Positions 23,234 to 34,140 of a DNA stretch of 64,000 nucleotides are shown piece after piece; the stretch's first letter is position 1, and each line of letters opens with the position of its first letter. Below the pieces are notes generated by a model that saw only the letters and a program-made list of their open reading frames with translations, ran no database searches and had not been told where the DNA came from. The translations under genes were made by a program, and so were the position numbers. Origin of the DNA: Polytrichum commune (lineage: Eukaryota; Streptophyta; Polytrichopsida; Polytrichales; Polytrichaceae); NCBI GenBank assembly GCA_950295325.1, contig OX485805.1, positions 19,207,501-19,271,500 on the forward strand, given 5' to 3'.

Positions 23234-23698
23234 CACTCTAAACTCCGTATTATCACATCCGTGTCAACCAAAGTGCACGTGATATTACAGAGTTTTGTAG
23301 TGTTAACATGGATGCGTGATACTATAGAATTAGTGCGGCATGTGACACTATGGAATAACACACAATGCAACATTTTAATGATGTGGTGTGGTCCACTCCA
23401 CTTGGCCTTCCCGGACGATGTGGCATATGCATGCACCAATATTCAACAAGCGGCATAAGAAAAAAAGAAAAGAAAAAAAGAATAAGAAGGTGGCACTCCA
23501 CATGTTGACACATGATGCAATGCGAGGGTGTGGGTTGATTTCTTTGGTGGTTTTCGTTAATGACAACATTCGTGATATAAGGGAGAGAAACATGACAATA
23601 AGGAGTGAGATTTGAACTACGAACATTCATTCTCTAAGGTTTCGGGATATTAGAGAGTGGGTGACATTATGGGGGTTGATATTACGGAGTTTAGGGTG
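23234..23698. mobile_element. Family B TIR element, complete, 465 bp
   Basis: The left end is CACTCTAAACTCCGTATTAT and the right end reads ATTACGGAGTTTAGGGTG, so the termini are inverted (CACYCTAAACTCCGTR). TACATA flanks both sides (23228-23233 and 23699-23704). The duplication may be TACATA or only TA. No transposase frame is present, so it is non-autonomous. An A-rich AAAAAGAAAAG stretch lies at 23458-23485. Confidence 0.75.
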
Positions 23699-23704
23699 TA
23701 CATA

Positions 23705-25025
23705 CATTAGTGCCAGCTCACTTGCCAGCTCACTTCAGTCGGAGTCCCACCAGTTGTGCGCATCAATACCTAAAGCTAAGAATGGCTTCCTCACCTGCCA
23801 CATTGATGAAGGCCCTTATAAGGAGGCACTTATAAACTCATGTTTTCAAAGGCTTTCTTGTTGCCATTCATCGCTCTCCTCCAGCCCATCAAAAAGGGGG
23901 CAATGACACTTGCATTCACTCGAAAGTGGCCCCCTTGCACCAAATGCATGAGATTCGTCGACGACAAAAATAAGGTGGAAATGTTCATATCCAAGTAGAC
24001 CATACTAATACTACTACATGGCCGTCTCTTTGCAAAGAAAGAGGTTGTGATTGAGAGATTATGATACCTAGTTGACAACCACTTGTTGAAAAGTGAGTGG
24101 TTAAGTCTAAGTGCTCCCCGTAAACGGATAGAGAGCCTTACAGTCAAAGGAGAAGCATGTTCCTCTGATACACGGTTTCACGGAACGCGACCAAGGAACT
24201 CTGTAATGATATGGAGTTATCGATATGTTAGGATGGTTTTCAGGCAAATAATGATTCATAGGTTCAAAGGTCTTATCACCTTGTGATACTCGCCAAATAT
24301 TGATATTTGATTGATGGTAATGAAAGAAAGGTACAACAAAATTTTAAAAATATCTAAAAATTAAACGTGTGCCACAGTGAGGGGGCTAGATACCCACCTC
24401 TTTGAGTTCGGGCCCCTCATCATCAACAACAAAGTGAAACCACATGTAAGTATATTAATAGGATGCATTTAAAAAAAATCCAGTTTGACACAGGTTTTAG
24501 CATCAAGAGCCATTAATTAGTCTACCATGGCTGATGTAAGGATGATATGTATAAACTTGTTTGTGATACGATTCATGCCCAAGGTAATTTGCATGCGTCA
24601 CAATGGGCAACCTATGCTTGAAGGCAACCAATGCGTGCATATCCTAGTTACTAACTCTCAGACACTTGAGAGTAGTAGGCTCCCAGGATCACCAATGTTG
24701 GACCGGTAATAATGCCTTTTCTTAAATCACTCAATTGTCTACAACAAGAACTTTATATGAGTTTCCAAAGATACTTTTGTTTTCAATACCATTCAAGTCT
24801 ATATACCATGCAAACTCCTTGAAACCTAGGTAACTCCACCTCGGTGTCAATAGGGTTTGAAATGATATCGATCCAATTTAAAAAATTCGATTCTCCCACC
24901 TCGAGTCTACCCACCAAACACCAATACTTGATCAACACTACAATTTTGATATCACAAGAAAGTCCTTTGATACTATTATCATATGATGTTGATTTCATGA
25001 ATTGACATACCGGTCCAACCCTTGT

Positions 25026-25057
<32 letters not shown>

Positions 25058-25216
25058 ATGTGGGAAGGGGGGTTTAAATGGAAGGGGTAAAAGTGAAGGG
25101 TTAGGGTCATTACCGGTGTCAGCAGGTGGATAAGCATGGAGTCGAGATCGCATCATGGGCTGTAAGGCATGAAACCGACACACATACCCCACGAAGGACA
25201 TGCTTGATTTCGACAC
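23705..25216. other. Gene-free stretch
   Basis: Only short chance ORFs and an (AAC)n tract were seen. Confidence 0.4.
25026..25057 (+). repeat. (AAC)n microsatellite
   Basis: About ten AAC units. Confidence 0.95.
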
Positions 25217-25747
25217 AATCCTTATCTCTCACTCGTACACTATATACCCGTCGTAGAAGAAGAGGACGCCCCCCCCCCCCCTATCTCATCTTCACTACAC
25301 TAGATATCGTATTTGGTGTCGCCCATTTCATATGTTGTCTTGCTCAATACTAGTTGTTGCAAAACCGCCCACACTAATTGTGAACCTAACATTGTTTGTT
25401 GTACCTTGTGAAACAAAGTTGGGCCTTATAGGTTTACCATGTTTATGACTATCGTCCCTTACTAAGTGGGGTTTCATCTAAATCCAAATCCTTATCTCTC
25501 ACTCCCACACTATATACCCGTAGAATAAGTGGACTCCCTCCTATCTCATCTTCACTACACTAGATATCGTATTTGGTGTCGCCCATTTCATATGTTGCCT
25601 TGCTCAATACTAATTGTTGCAAAACCGCCCACACTAATTGTGAACCTAACATTGTTTGTTATTCCTTATGAAACAAAGTTGGGCCTTATAGGTTAACCGT
25701 ATTTATGATTATCGTCCCTTACTAAGTGGGGTTTCATCCAAATTCAA
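25217..25747 (+). repeat. Tandem duplication, about 270 bp x2, containing a family A2 left half
   Basis: AATCCTTATCTCTCACTC starts at 25217 and again at 25487. CTACACTAGATATCGTATTT recurs at 25295 and 25555. The following CGCCCATTTCATATGTTG and AAACCGCCCACACTAATTG blocks are nearly identical. The copies differ mainly by a poly-C run (25269-25281) present only in the first. Unit 2 continues into the rest of an A2 element to about 25910, so unequal exchange or template slippage duplicated its left part with flanking DNA. Confidence 0.8.
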
Positions 25748-27386
25748 ATCATTAATGACAAAATGCTAGAATGCAGATTATACCAAAAAATGGATGAAGT
25801 AGAAGTAAGTTGAGATGACGAGTTTTGTAATTAAGATTAATCATAAGTGCCACTAAAAAGTTGCCACGATGGCATGAATTACCATATGGCATTAAATGCA
25901 GTGTTTAGTGTCATGTTTTGAATGATTGTTTTCTCCAACTAGCCCCACTTCTCATTAGATATGAACACAAGATTAGTACGAGATGGTTAGTAGTTCCAAG
26001 TAGAGGTTATAGTCACTTCCTTTGTGATTTTTGGAGCTTGTGTGAATTTCTTATTTATTCTCAAAATAAAGGTATTCATGCTCATTAAGTGGTCATACAG
26101 TACAAGTCCCCTTTGCTCTCACCCGAATTAAGTTGACTAGTGAGTCTAGAATGGTTATCATGTTTTGAGCATGTTGTCCAGTTCCTTTGAAACGCATGTT
26201 TTTGGGGGTATTTGTTCTTGAAGCCGCACCTAACCACGTATGAGTCAAATGTAGGTGTTAGATCAACATAAGCATATGAATTGGGCACATATGCTTAGAC
26301 GTGTGTTATTTGGATATTTTTTTCTCTACACTCACTTCTTGTATGATATGATAAAGGCAATTACTGTGAGATAACTAGCAAATCCCATGGTGCCCATAGC
26401 CATTTGCCTCATACTTCTTAGAGCTCATATGAATATCTTATCAATTCCAATGGCTATGTGAAGTTTACACTAAGGTAGGCATGTGGTATTCCGCTAGGTT
26501 TTCTTCTTCTCCGATTCCTATTGATCAAGTTTAGGTTCTCGAAATGGTTGTTGCAATAGCAAAATATTTGACAAAACATCAACAAGAACCAAATTGTAAA
26601 TCGGATAGCTCACGTTTTTGTGATTGTTAAATGGAAGTGCATAGAAGTTGTCGATCCCTTAACTTACTACTGTTATCCCTCTTTAGTATGACACGTTTGG
26701 GAAACACAAAAAGTCATATGATCGAGGTGTCTTCTTCTCATTACTATGACAAATGGCGTAAAGTTGTCGTATTATCGAGGGAATATGAAAACATAAGTAA
26801 TATGAGCTTAAAATATACATACAAGGAGCTCAAGAAATATATAGATGGTATGAAATAATAACTTATAACTCTAAATATATACAAATATTCTCAAGAACTC
26901 TTGAAATAGGAGTCCAAAGATCTATGGTCTTGCCTACCCAAGTTAGCAACTATCATCTTATCTAAATTCCCTACTAACTTTTAAAAACTATTAATTTCAT
27001 CAACACCAAAATATAAAGAATTCTCTAATAAGAAACTAGACAACAATGATGCATGATGTTTAGCAACATACTAGGCAGGAGGCCACTCTAACCTTACTCA
27101 TGTCCATTATGCACTAGTAACCCTAATTCTCATTAAGTTTCCAATGGTAAGTGAAGATCCCAACTAGTTCCCAAGTGAAAATGGATGTATTTTAGATGTA
27201 CACACACATAGCATTAACTACCTCTTTAATACGATGGAATGGAGATTCTAAATGTCGCATTATCGAATGCCGTAGTCGTATAAAAGAGGGAGTTTTGAAC
27301 TTAAAAGTATGGTCGCGCAAAAATGTGTCATAATATAGAGGGTGTCGTATAAATAAACGAATGTCGTTTTAACGAGGTTTAGACTG

Positions 27387-27406
27387 TATATATATATATA
27401 TATATC
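27387..27406 (+). repeat. (TA)n microsatellite
   Basis: Ten TA units at the left edge of the 27400-27975 duplicated segment. Confidence 0.9.
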
Positions 27407-27975
27407 TCCACCCAATTGTGTTCACTATTGATTGTGGAGTAGTTAATTATATTTGGGGGTGTAGTCCTTTTTTTTGGGGGGGGGGGGGTTTGTCTCTATC
27501 GTGCTTTTTCTTTGATCCTCACTTAATCACACGCCAATCAACTATAGGTGCCTAATTAAGAGAAATAACTAATTAACAACTACATACCTTAAGGTGTGCG
27601 GGTGGTATCAAATTAGTCGTTTTGGGTTTCCATATTCTAGTGATCATATTCATGTCTTGAAATTTGTGGTGCATTAGTTGAAATCTACAATGAAACATCA
27701 ACAAAAATTTGATCTCCCCTTGTTTATTTATGATTATTAAAAGTTCATGTATGTCAATTCCTTGAACGAGTACACCCCCCCCAATTGCGTTGACCAATGA
27801 CTATTCAATATAAAAGTGGTTAATAAAATTGGAATATGTAGTCCAATTTCCCTTGAACATGTGTCTCTATGTTGTACGTGCTTAGATCCACACTTAACCA
27901 CTCACATTCCAATGTAGGCATGCGATTATGAAAAATAATTGAATAACACCCGCATACCTTAAAACCATTCACTAA
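27400..27975 (+). repeat. Two diverged copies of a family C-related segment, about 375 bp apart
   Basis: CCAATTGTGTTCACTATTG at 27411 and CCAATTGCGTTGACCAATG at 27780 begin parallel segments. Both contain GTAGTCC, TGTCTCTA, CTTAATCAC or CTTAACCAC, and end in ACATACCTTAAG or GCATACCTTAAA. A 13-G tract (27476-27488) interrupts the first. Confidence 0.5.
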
Positions 27976-29429
27976 GCCCTTCCCATTCCAAAGTTCCAAA
28001 ATATAAGTATAATCCACATAGATTGTAGTCTTAATGTACTATTCATCACCCAAATTAACACTTTGAACTATACAAACTTTTGTTTCTAGTTTTAGGATGT
28101 TCTATTTTGGACCATGTTTGTTGGAGAACATTCAACCTCGTGTGTATTGATGAAACCAACTACGCCATACAACTCACTTAGTGTGGCTCCCAATATTCAT
28201 CATCGACACACGTGGAATGGAGCCACACTATTGTTGCTATAGAATAAGTCACATATGCCACTCATATTTTACATGGCATACCAACTTTGGGCCAATTCCA
28301 ATGCCACATTAACTAAGATAATACAATCTATCCTTCAACTGTTGTGGATTCATCACTAGCATAAAACTTGGTCCCAAACAACATGGTTTTGAATAACATG
28401 TTTGTAAATTGATAGCACACCAATCAGCTCGGAGGAGTCGAAGTTGGACATATTGGACCACACCCTCTACTAACCTAAACATGTGATTTTGTGTGGGCCA
28501 TACAATTCATCATGGACCTACATTAATGGTCTTGCAATCACCAGATGACTATCAGGGAGAGGGTGTCACATGACAGTGGGTACTATATGACAAGTCATGA
28601 AGACTACCGTAATTAACATGGCACACTGATTTTGCTTCCAATTCAAATAAGTTGTTTAGTGTAGTGAATCTACGTACACCCCTTATATAGAATGGTTGTG
28701 CCCATTGCACAAGCATGTTGTTTGGAGCCGTGTTGTTCCGGACCTTGTTTTCGACAAATCAAGTCAGTGCATGGTTGAAGAAATCAAGTCAACCACTAAT
28801 CGGGGCAAATATCATCCATGGATTCGTCCATAAAATATGGCAATGGTCATGCTCATTTATATTCCTCGTGAATAAGATACATCCGCATAGGAGACTTTTT
28901 GATGATGTCATCCAAACATTTCTATTCGCACAATAATTCACTATTAGCACAAGGGTTGGGCACATGGCCCAACTTTTGTGCCCCGAAACTACTTTCAGGG
29001 GTTGGGGAGGCAGGGCAACCGTGCTAATGGCTATACAACACAACAAAAAAGTTACTACAACCAAGGCAAGCCGCTACGTAGGCTACAAAAGGCAATAAAA
29101 GTGTAGCCTGCATGTTACCCCAACACAATAAACACATGACATGTATTTTACCCGATAGAAACAACATGTGTGTTTTTCTCGTAATTCTTTAATGTAACGT
29201 TCATATCTGTACTTTTTAGTGTTGCGACCCAGGTCCTCCAAAGACTGTCCAGGGCATGCCCAACCCAAGAGTCTTATTTGCATCCAGGCCCTACCTCAAC
29301 AAAGCACATCCTAAGATGAGCGTTTATTGTATTAATTTGGGTATTGGAAAGAAAGAAGTATTGCATGACCAAAAGATTCAATACTTTCATCGATGGATTT
29401 CCGTGCAATGCAACGTTGATGTGAACCTA

Positions 29430-29830
29430 TTCCAGTCCAGGTAGGATGATGACCAATGATATATGGCCACGTCATTGACCTCATGGCCATAGTGTTCTCA
29501 TCCATGATCAAGGAAATTCATCCATTCCTTCCTGTCCAGACATTCCAGTCAAGTTGGTGGTGCGGGCCTGCGGGAGCTAGGTGCAGTTGGAAGGTCCAGG
29601 GAGGATATTAAATAAAGAATAACCACGTCATGGACGACCATAATTTTTCATCTATGAACACATCCATATACTTCATCCATGGGTGCATTCCCATCCACGA
29701 GTTTCTGTTCAAAATGGTGTGTGAGGGGTGATGCTGCCGGCCTGTGGGAGGTAAGTGCAGTTGGAGGGGTGTCCAGGTAGGATGTGAAAGGCGACGACGA
29801 ATAGGGTTTAACCACGTCATCGCTTGAATT
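29430..29830 (+). promoter_or_regulatory. Imperfect direct repeats carrying CCACGTCAT (bZIP-type ACGT core)
   Basis: The blocks share GTCCAGG, (A/G)CCACGTCAT, CATCCAT, GGCCTG(C/T)GGGAG and AGGTGCAGTTGGA. CCACGTCAT occurs at 29467, 29623 and 29812; its reverse complement ATGACGTGG contains TGACGTGG, a hexamer/ABRE-like ACGT core bound by plant bZIP factors. The blocks end about 60 bp before the leader-like sequence upstream of ACR. That they regulate ACR is inference. Confidence 0.4.
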
Positions 29831-29879
29831 GGGAGGGCGGAATCTAGGAAGACAGGGCGAAGCTACTAGGGAGACCTTG

Positions 29880-32800
29880 TTGTGCGCTGGCCCACCGGTT
29901 CTCTGCCAACCTCCTCCTTTTTTTGTTCAGATTCTGTTTTGTTTTTGTATAGTTTGTCTCCGCAGAAGCTTTTTGGGGCGAGCTGCACTGTGCGTGTAGG
30001 TGCCCGGCTGTGTGGCCAACATGAGGCACGGCGCTCCGCTTCGGGGATCCGTCGACGGAGCTGGTGGCGGTTCCTGAACGAGGAACATGTCCATCGGTTC
30101 CTGTGGCTACAGGCTCGCTTTCTTCTTTCTTTCTTTTTCTCTCCCTGCGATCTCTCGCTTTAGCGTTCTCCCTTCTCTTGCAGCGGAGGTTCGTCGCTGC
30201 GCAACGCTTTGGCGATATCAAGAAGTACGCACTGTCTTTACACTTTGCAGTCAATAAAGTTGGGAGTTTATTTGGCTTGTTATGGAATTTTCTAGGCTCA
30301 CGCATTTGTTCTTCACTCTCTGCTATTGTCGCGAAAATTCTTGTTCCCGAGACGTTGTGGTGAAATCTACTACTCCATGTCGGGTATGTGATGCTTTTAG
30401 TGAATTTAAGCACACCGTCTGTGAACTTGGAGTATAAAGTTTGAGATTATTTGCTTCTATTGTCGTGGAAATTCTTGCTCCTAGACGTTGTGGTGATACT
30501 TTTTACTCGCTGTGAATGAACGCACTTGACGCTTTTAGTGAGACTACGCACACTGTCTGTGAACTTGCAGTATAAAGTTTGAGATCATTTGCTTCTATTG
30601 CCGCGGAAATTCTTGTTCCGAGACGTTGTGGTCATACTTACTACTCAGTGTGAATGAACGCACGTGACACATTTACTGAGACTACGCACACTGTCTGTGA
30701 ACGTGCGGTGTAAATGTTGAGATCATTTGGCTTGTTTTGGAATTTCTAGACTCACGCATTCGTTTTATCTTCGCTCTCTTCTATGGCCGCGGAAATTCTT
30801 GTTACCGAGACTTTGTGGTGATGCTTACTACCCGCTGCCAATGAAGCACGTGACGCTTTTAGTGAGCCTACGCACACTCTCTATGAATATGTGGTATCAA
30901 GTTTGAGATCGTTTGGCTTGTTCTTAAAAGTTCCTGATGCATCCGGTCTATATTTTCTCTTATACTGCTGGAGAGGAAGGTTTTGTTCCGAATAGTTGTT
31001 CTGGTGATGCTTACTACAGGCTCTCTCTATTAAGGAACGTAAGTGACGGTTTGAGTTTATTTGTTTTGTGGTTGAATATCTAGAAATTTCTGTTCGATCG
31101 TTCTACTTTGGTTGCGTCAGTGGCTTGAGTTCTGTAGTTTTCCCAGTTCTTCCCGCCGCCGTCAGGTCACAGACGGCAATGACCACAAGAGGGAGTCTGA
31201 GAATTGAACACTCAGCTTACTTTTAAGTAGCATAAATTCTGCAGTTATTATTTAACCTCCCTCATCTCCTACATTTGACATAGGATCAGTTTGAGGAGAA
31301 TTTCGGGCGTCTCTACTTTGTTGTTTTATCAATAGCCCGCACAGATTCTGGTAACGATCTGCGCGTTAATAACGAATTTCTTAAACTTTATTTTCTCCTT
31401 TTAATGGCTTTTTCCGCTCACTTGTTCTTATCAGATACCAGGGTACCTTCAACTACCACTACTTGTTCTTGTGTACTTGTTCTCGTGTCCTCCGTCTCTC
31501 TACCTTGATTTTGTCACGCCCTTCGTTTGCGTTGCTACTTTTTAAACTGGTAGTCAATTGCAACAGGTTTAAAGCCTTGGATTCAAGAACCGTGTCTTGT
31601 AAGTTCGTGCTGGTGGTTTTCCTTGTCCAATGCCCTGTGTCTACCTATCTGTCTTCTTCACGCAATATTATCCTCACCTAGAAGGCCCTGCAAGTTCATG
31701 GGCTGTTGTACCCCATCCAACTAGTATTACCTTCACTCCTTTCAAATCCTATCCTGAACTCGAGTTCTCCGTATTAAGTGCGTATTACACGTCTCCAAAC
31801 AATGATTTCCCGACAGTCTTCTTACTCGTTTCTGTTGCCTTTTCACCTAGTTCTTGGTGTTTTTCCTCGCTAATGGTCCTTTCTTCGTTGAATCCTATTC
31901 CTTCTTTGATGTATCAGCGTCTTTGAACAGCACAGATTTTAGTTCGACGTTCGACGTTCGACCTTCACTTTCATTCTCGGGGTATCATACGGTTAACTCC
32001 ACTCCTTGCCTGTCATCAAGGTGCGGGTTCGTACCTTGAAGCATTTTTTAGACCGCATTGGAGTTGTCTGCCTCTGCATGTCAACAGTGGTACCATCTAA
32101 CTCTGTCCTGGATACTGGACAGTGGTGATGCACTTCAGGCCCTTGTGTTTCTCCTTGTGCAGGGAGCTCTCTTTGTGTAGCACGGTTCTTGCGATCAAGG
32201 ATCGTCATCTTAGACCAGGGCACAGCTGTTAACAGCCAGAAAGTAACGGACTCGCATGCTTAGGTCCTCGTGCCAATCTGTACATTGTGACTGGCAAAAT
32301 GCAAGCAGTACGGAGCTGAGTTTGTTTTGGTGGAGTTCTTGCCTATATTGTGAAATGCGTTCGTCCCCTAGAAGCCTACCATGAAATTGTCGTCCGCGGC
32401 CTCAACGTCTAATAGATCTTGCTAAAAAATGAATGCTTTTATTTTTCTCCTCAGTCATAGCTATTGAAGTTGTCTATATATCATTTCAAAAAGTTTATTA
32501 TGAAATTGAGTACATGGTTGTTCTACATACCTCATGAAAGTGCTCACATCTCAAGAGAGAGTTTGACGGTTTGATACTTCAAGATCATATAATGCTTGTA
32601 ATTCTCCACCAATCATATCAAGTTTTTCATCAAAATAATGAGACTTTTTGATTGTGATGAGTTTTAAAACCAAATCACTACTAATTCCCTTAAAAAAAAC
32701 CCCGAAAATAGCTGTGTGAATTCAACCATATGGATATGCTCTTTTGATGGTGCCTCTCAACTTTTCCTTGTAATAGATCTTACGACTTCTTATTTTATAG

Positions 32801-34140
32801 GACATCTTAGAAAATACTTTACCCCTCATGTCCTCGTAGGCCTTAGGGGTTAAGGGACGTGAAAAGCTATTATCTTGTTCGCGGTCACCATTTTTCATGT
32901 CCTACCACTACAAAACACATATGAGATATTATGTCCTGGTTACAAAGAGAAAGTGTATCATGAAGGCTAAATGTTGCCTAAGGACACCGCTCCATGTGCT
33001 AGAGTTGGTCTGGCTTAGTTACACTATTCACAATTACATGGCTAGCGCTTCATTTTGGAAGTTCTCCCTCAATCTTTTGGATAAGGATGACTTTTCTTGG
33101 GGTCTCCCTCTCCTTGACGTCTCTTTGTTTTAGTATTCCTGCATTACTAGGAAGATGATTGAAAATCTTATCCACAATGCTAGGATTTTAGTTCTTCCAT
33201 GGTGGTAGAATTTGGCATCATGAGTCTCTCCGAGGATTGATCACAATTTTTTCTGGGAGCCTACAAGCATTGCATTTATTGGTTACACTGCATATGAGTC
33301 CTAGACAACCCTCCTGTTCAATGAAAGAAATATGCAAATCTACCCCGATTTGTAGAATTTCAAAAATTTCAGTGACGCAGGATGTGTTGCCCAGGGCTCA
33401 TATGCTAGTTAAGTTTTAACTGTCGTATTTGAGAAGGAGTTTCTTTATGTAGGGGCATTTCATAGTCGAGCACATCCTGCTTTTGCACGCCAGGTGAAAA
33501 TCCAAGTGTCTTGGAAGATTTGTACCTGGTTGAAGCAATTATTTTTCCTTTTTAATTGTTATGGTGATAGCGTGTCATTTGCGAGACAAACTTGCTGCTA
33601 TTCTCTTTATCATCAAAACACCCATGTTAGAATTATTCTGTCATGTGATTTCTTACTTGCATTGGTGTCTTAGAAGGCGAGACAGAAAGTCATTATCATG
33701 GGAGTCCCGAGGCCGCTTCAGAGCAATTGCTTGATCATGGTTTTCATGTTTGATTAAGATAATAAATTTTTTGAGTTTCTCACTGTAGATCTGTCAGAAA
33801 ATATGTCCTTTGAGAGCCTAAAGCACACATGTTTTGTGTGCCGAAAATAAGTAAATGGCAGGTATTTTATACGATTTTAGGATATTTAGGGCACGGCTTG
33901 AAACATTGGAAACTGGATGGTGACAAACAAATTCCCCACAAACTTCATTTCTTATCTTCTTTAGTGTGCCCTTTAAAAATTAATTTTTTTCATTAGATTT
34001 ATCTAGATTCTGAGCCGAGTCGTTGAATATAAATATGTCCACCAAGTTATGCCTGAATAATAGACTTTCGGTGGGTTTCTGGAGACTTCGCCCGTCATTG
34101 CTATGTGGGATAGAAAATCGAAATTGAGATAAATCATCTA
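29880..34140 (+). promoter_or_regulatory. Probable promoter/5' leader region of the ACR gene
   Basis: Composition changes near 29880 from TE-like sequence to GC-richer, pyrimidine-tracted DNA typical of plant transcribed leaders, with runs of ctttctttctttttctctccc near 30120-30145. Short upstream ORFs occur, for example an 18-codon one starting at 30021. A degenerate tandem array occupies about 30280-31060, annotated separately. No coding exon could be joined in frame upstream of 34141. The leader may contain one or more introns; the transcription start cannot be placed from sequence alone. Between 31460 and 34100 I see no recognisable gene or repeat. Confidence 0.45.
30280..31060 (+). repeat. 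Degenerate tandem array upstream of ACR, about 5 units of 134-186 bp
   Basis: The anchor GGAAATTCTTGTTCCGAGAC, followed by GTTGTGG, recurs with changes at about 30333, 30466, 30605, 30791 and 30971. Each is followed by a CTTTTAGTGAGACTACGCAC-like segment, CTGTCTGTGAAC, and GTTTGAGATCATTTG. Some units also keep a preceding GGAATTTCTAGACTCACGCA-like segment, which explains the two unit sizes. Two units contain the G-box CACGTG (GCACGTGAC), where the others have CACTTGAC or AAGTGAC. The divergence indicates serial ancient duplication rather than a recent satellite. Confidence 0.75.

Larger units (their letters stand above)
25911..29429. other. Gene-free, repeat-derived stretch
   Basis: It contains family C-related pieces (25925-26450 and 27400-27975) and a region with recurring GTCGTAT.A phrases (26770-27370). 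There are family A-like ends such as GTTTAGTGTAGTG at 28652. No coding exon was found. Confidence 0.4.

Noticed and set aside
29844-30413. 189-codon minus-strand ORF rich in Lys/Arg
   Set aside because: It is the antisense of the pyrimidine-rich leader upstream of ACR, which forces Lys, Arg and Glu codons. No domain is visible.
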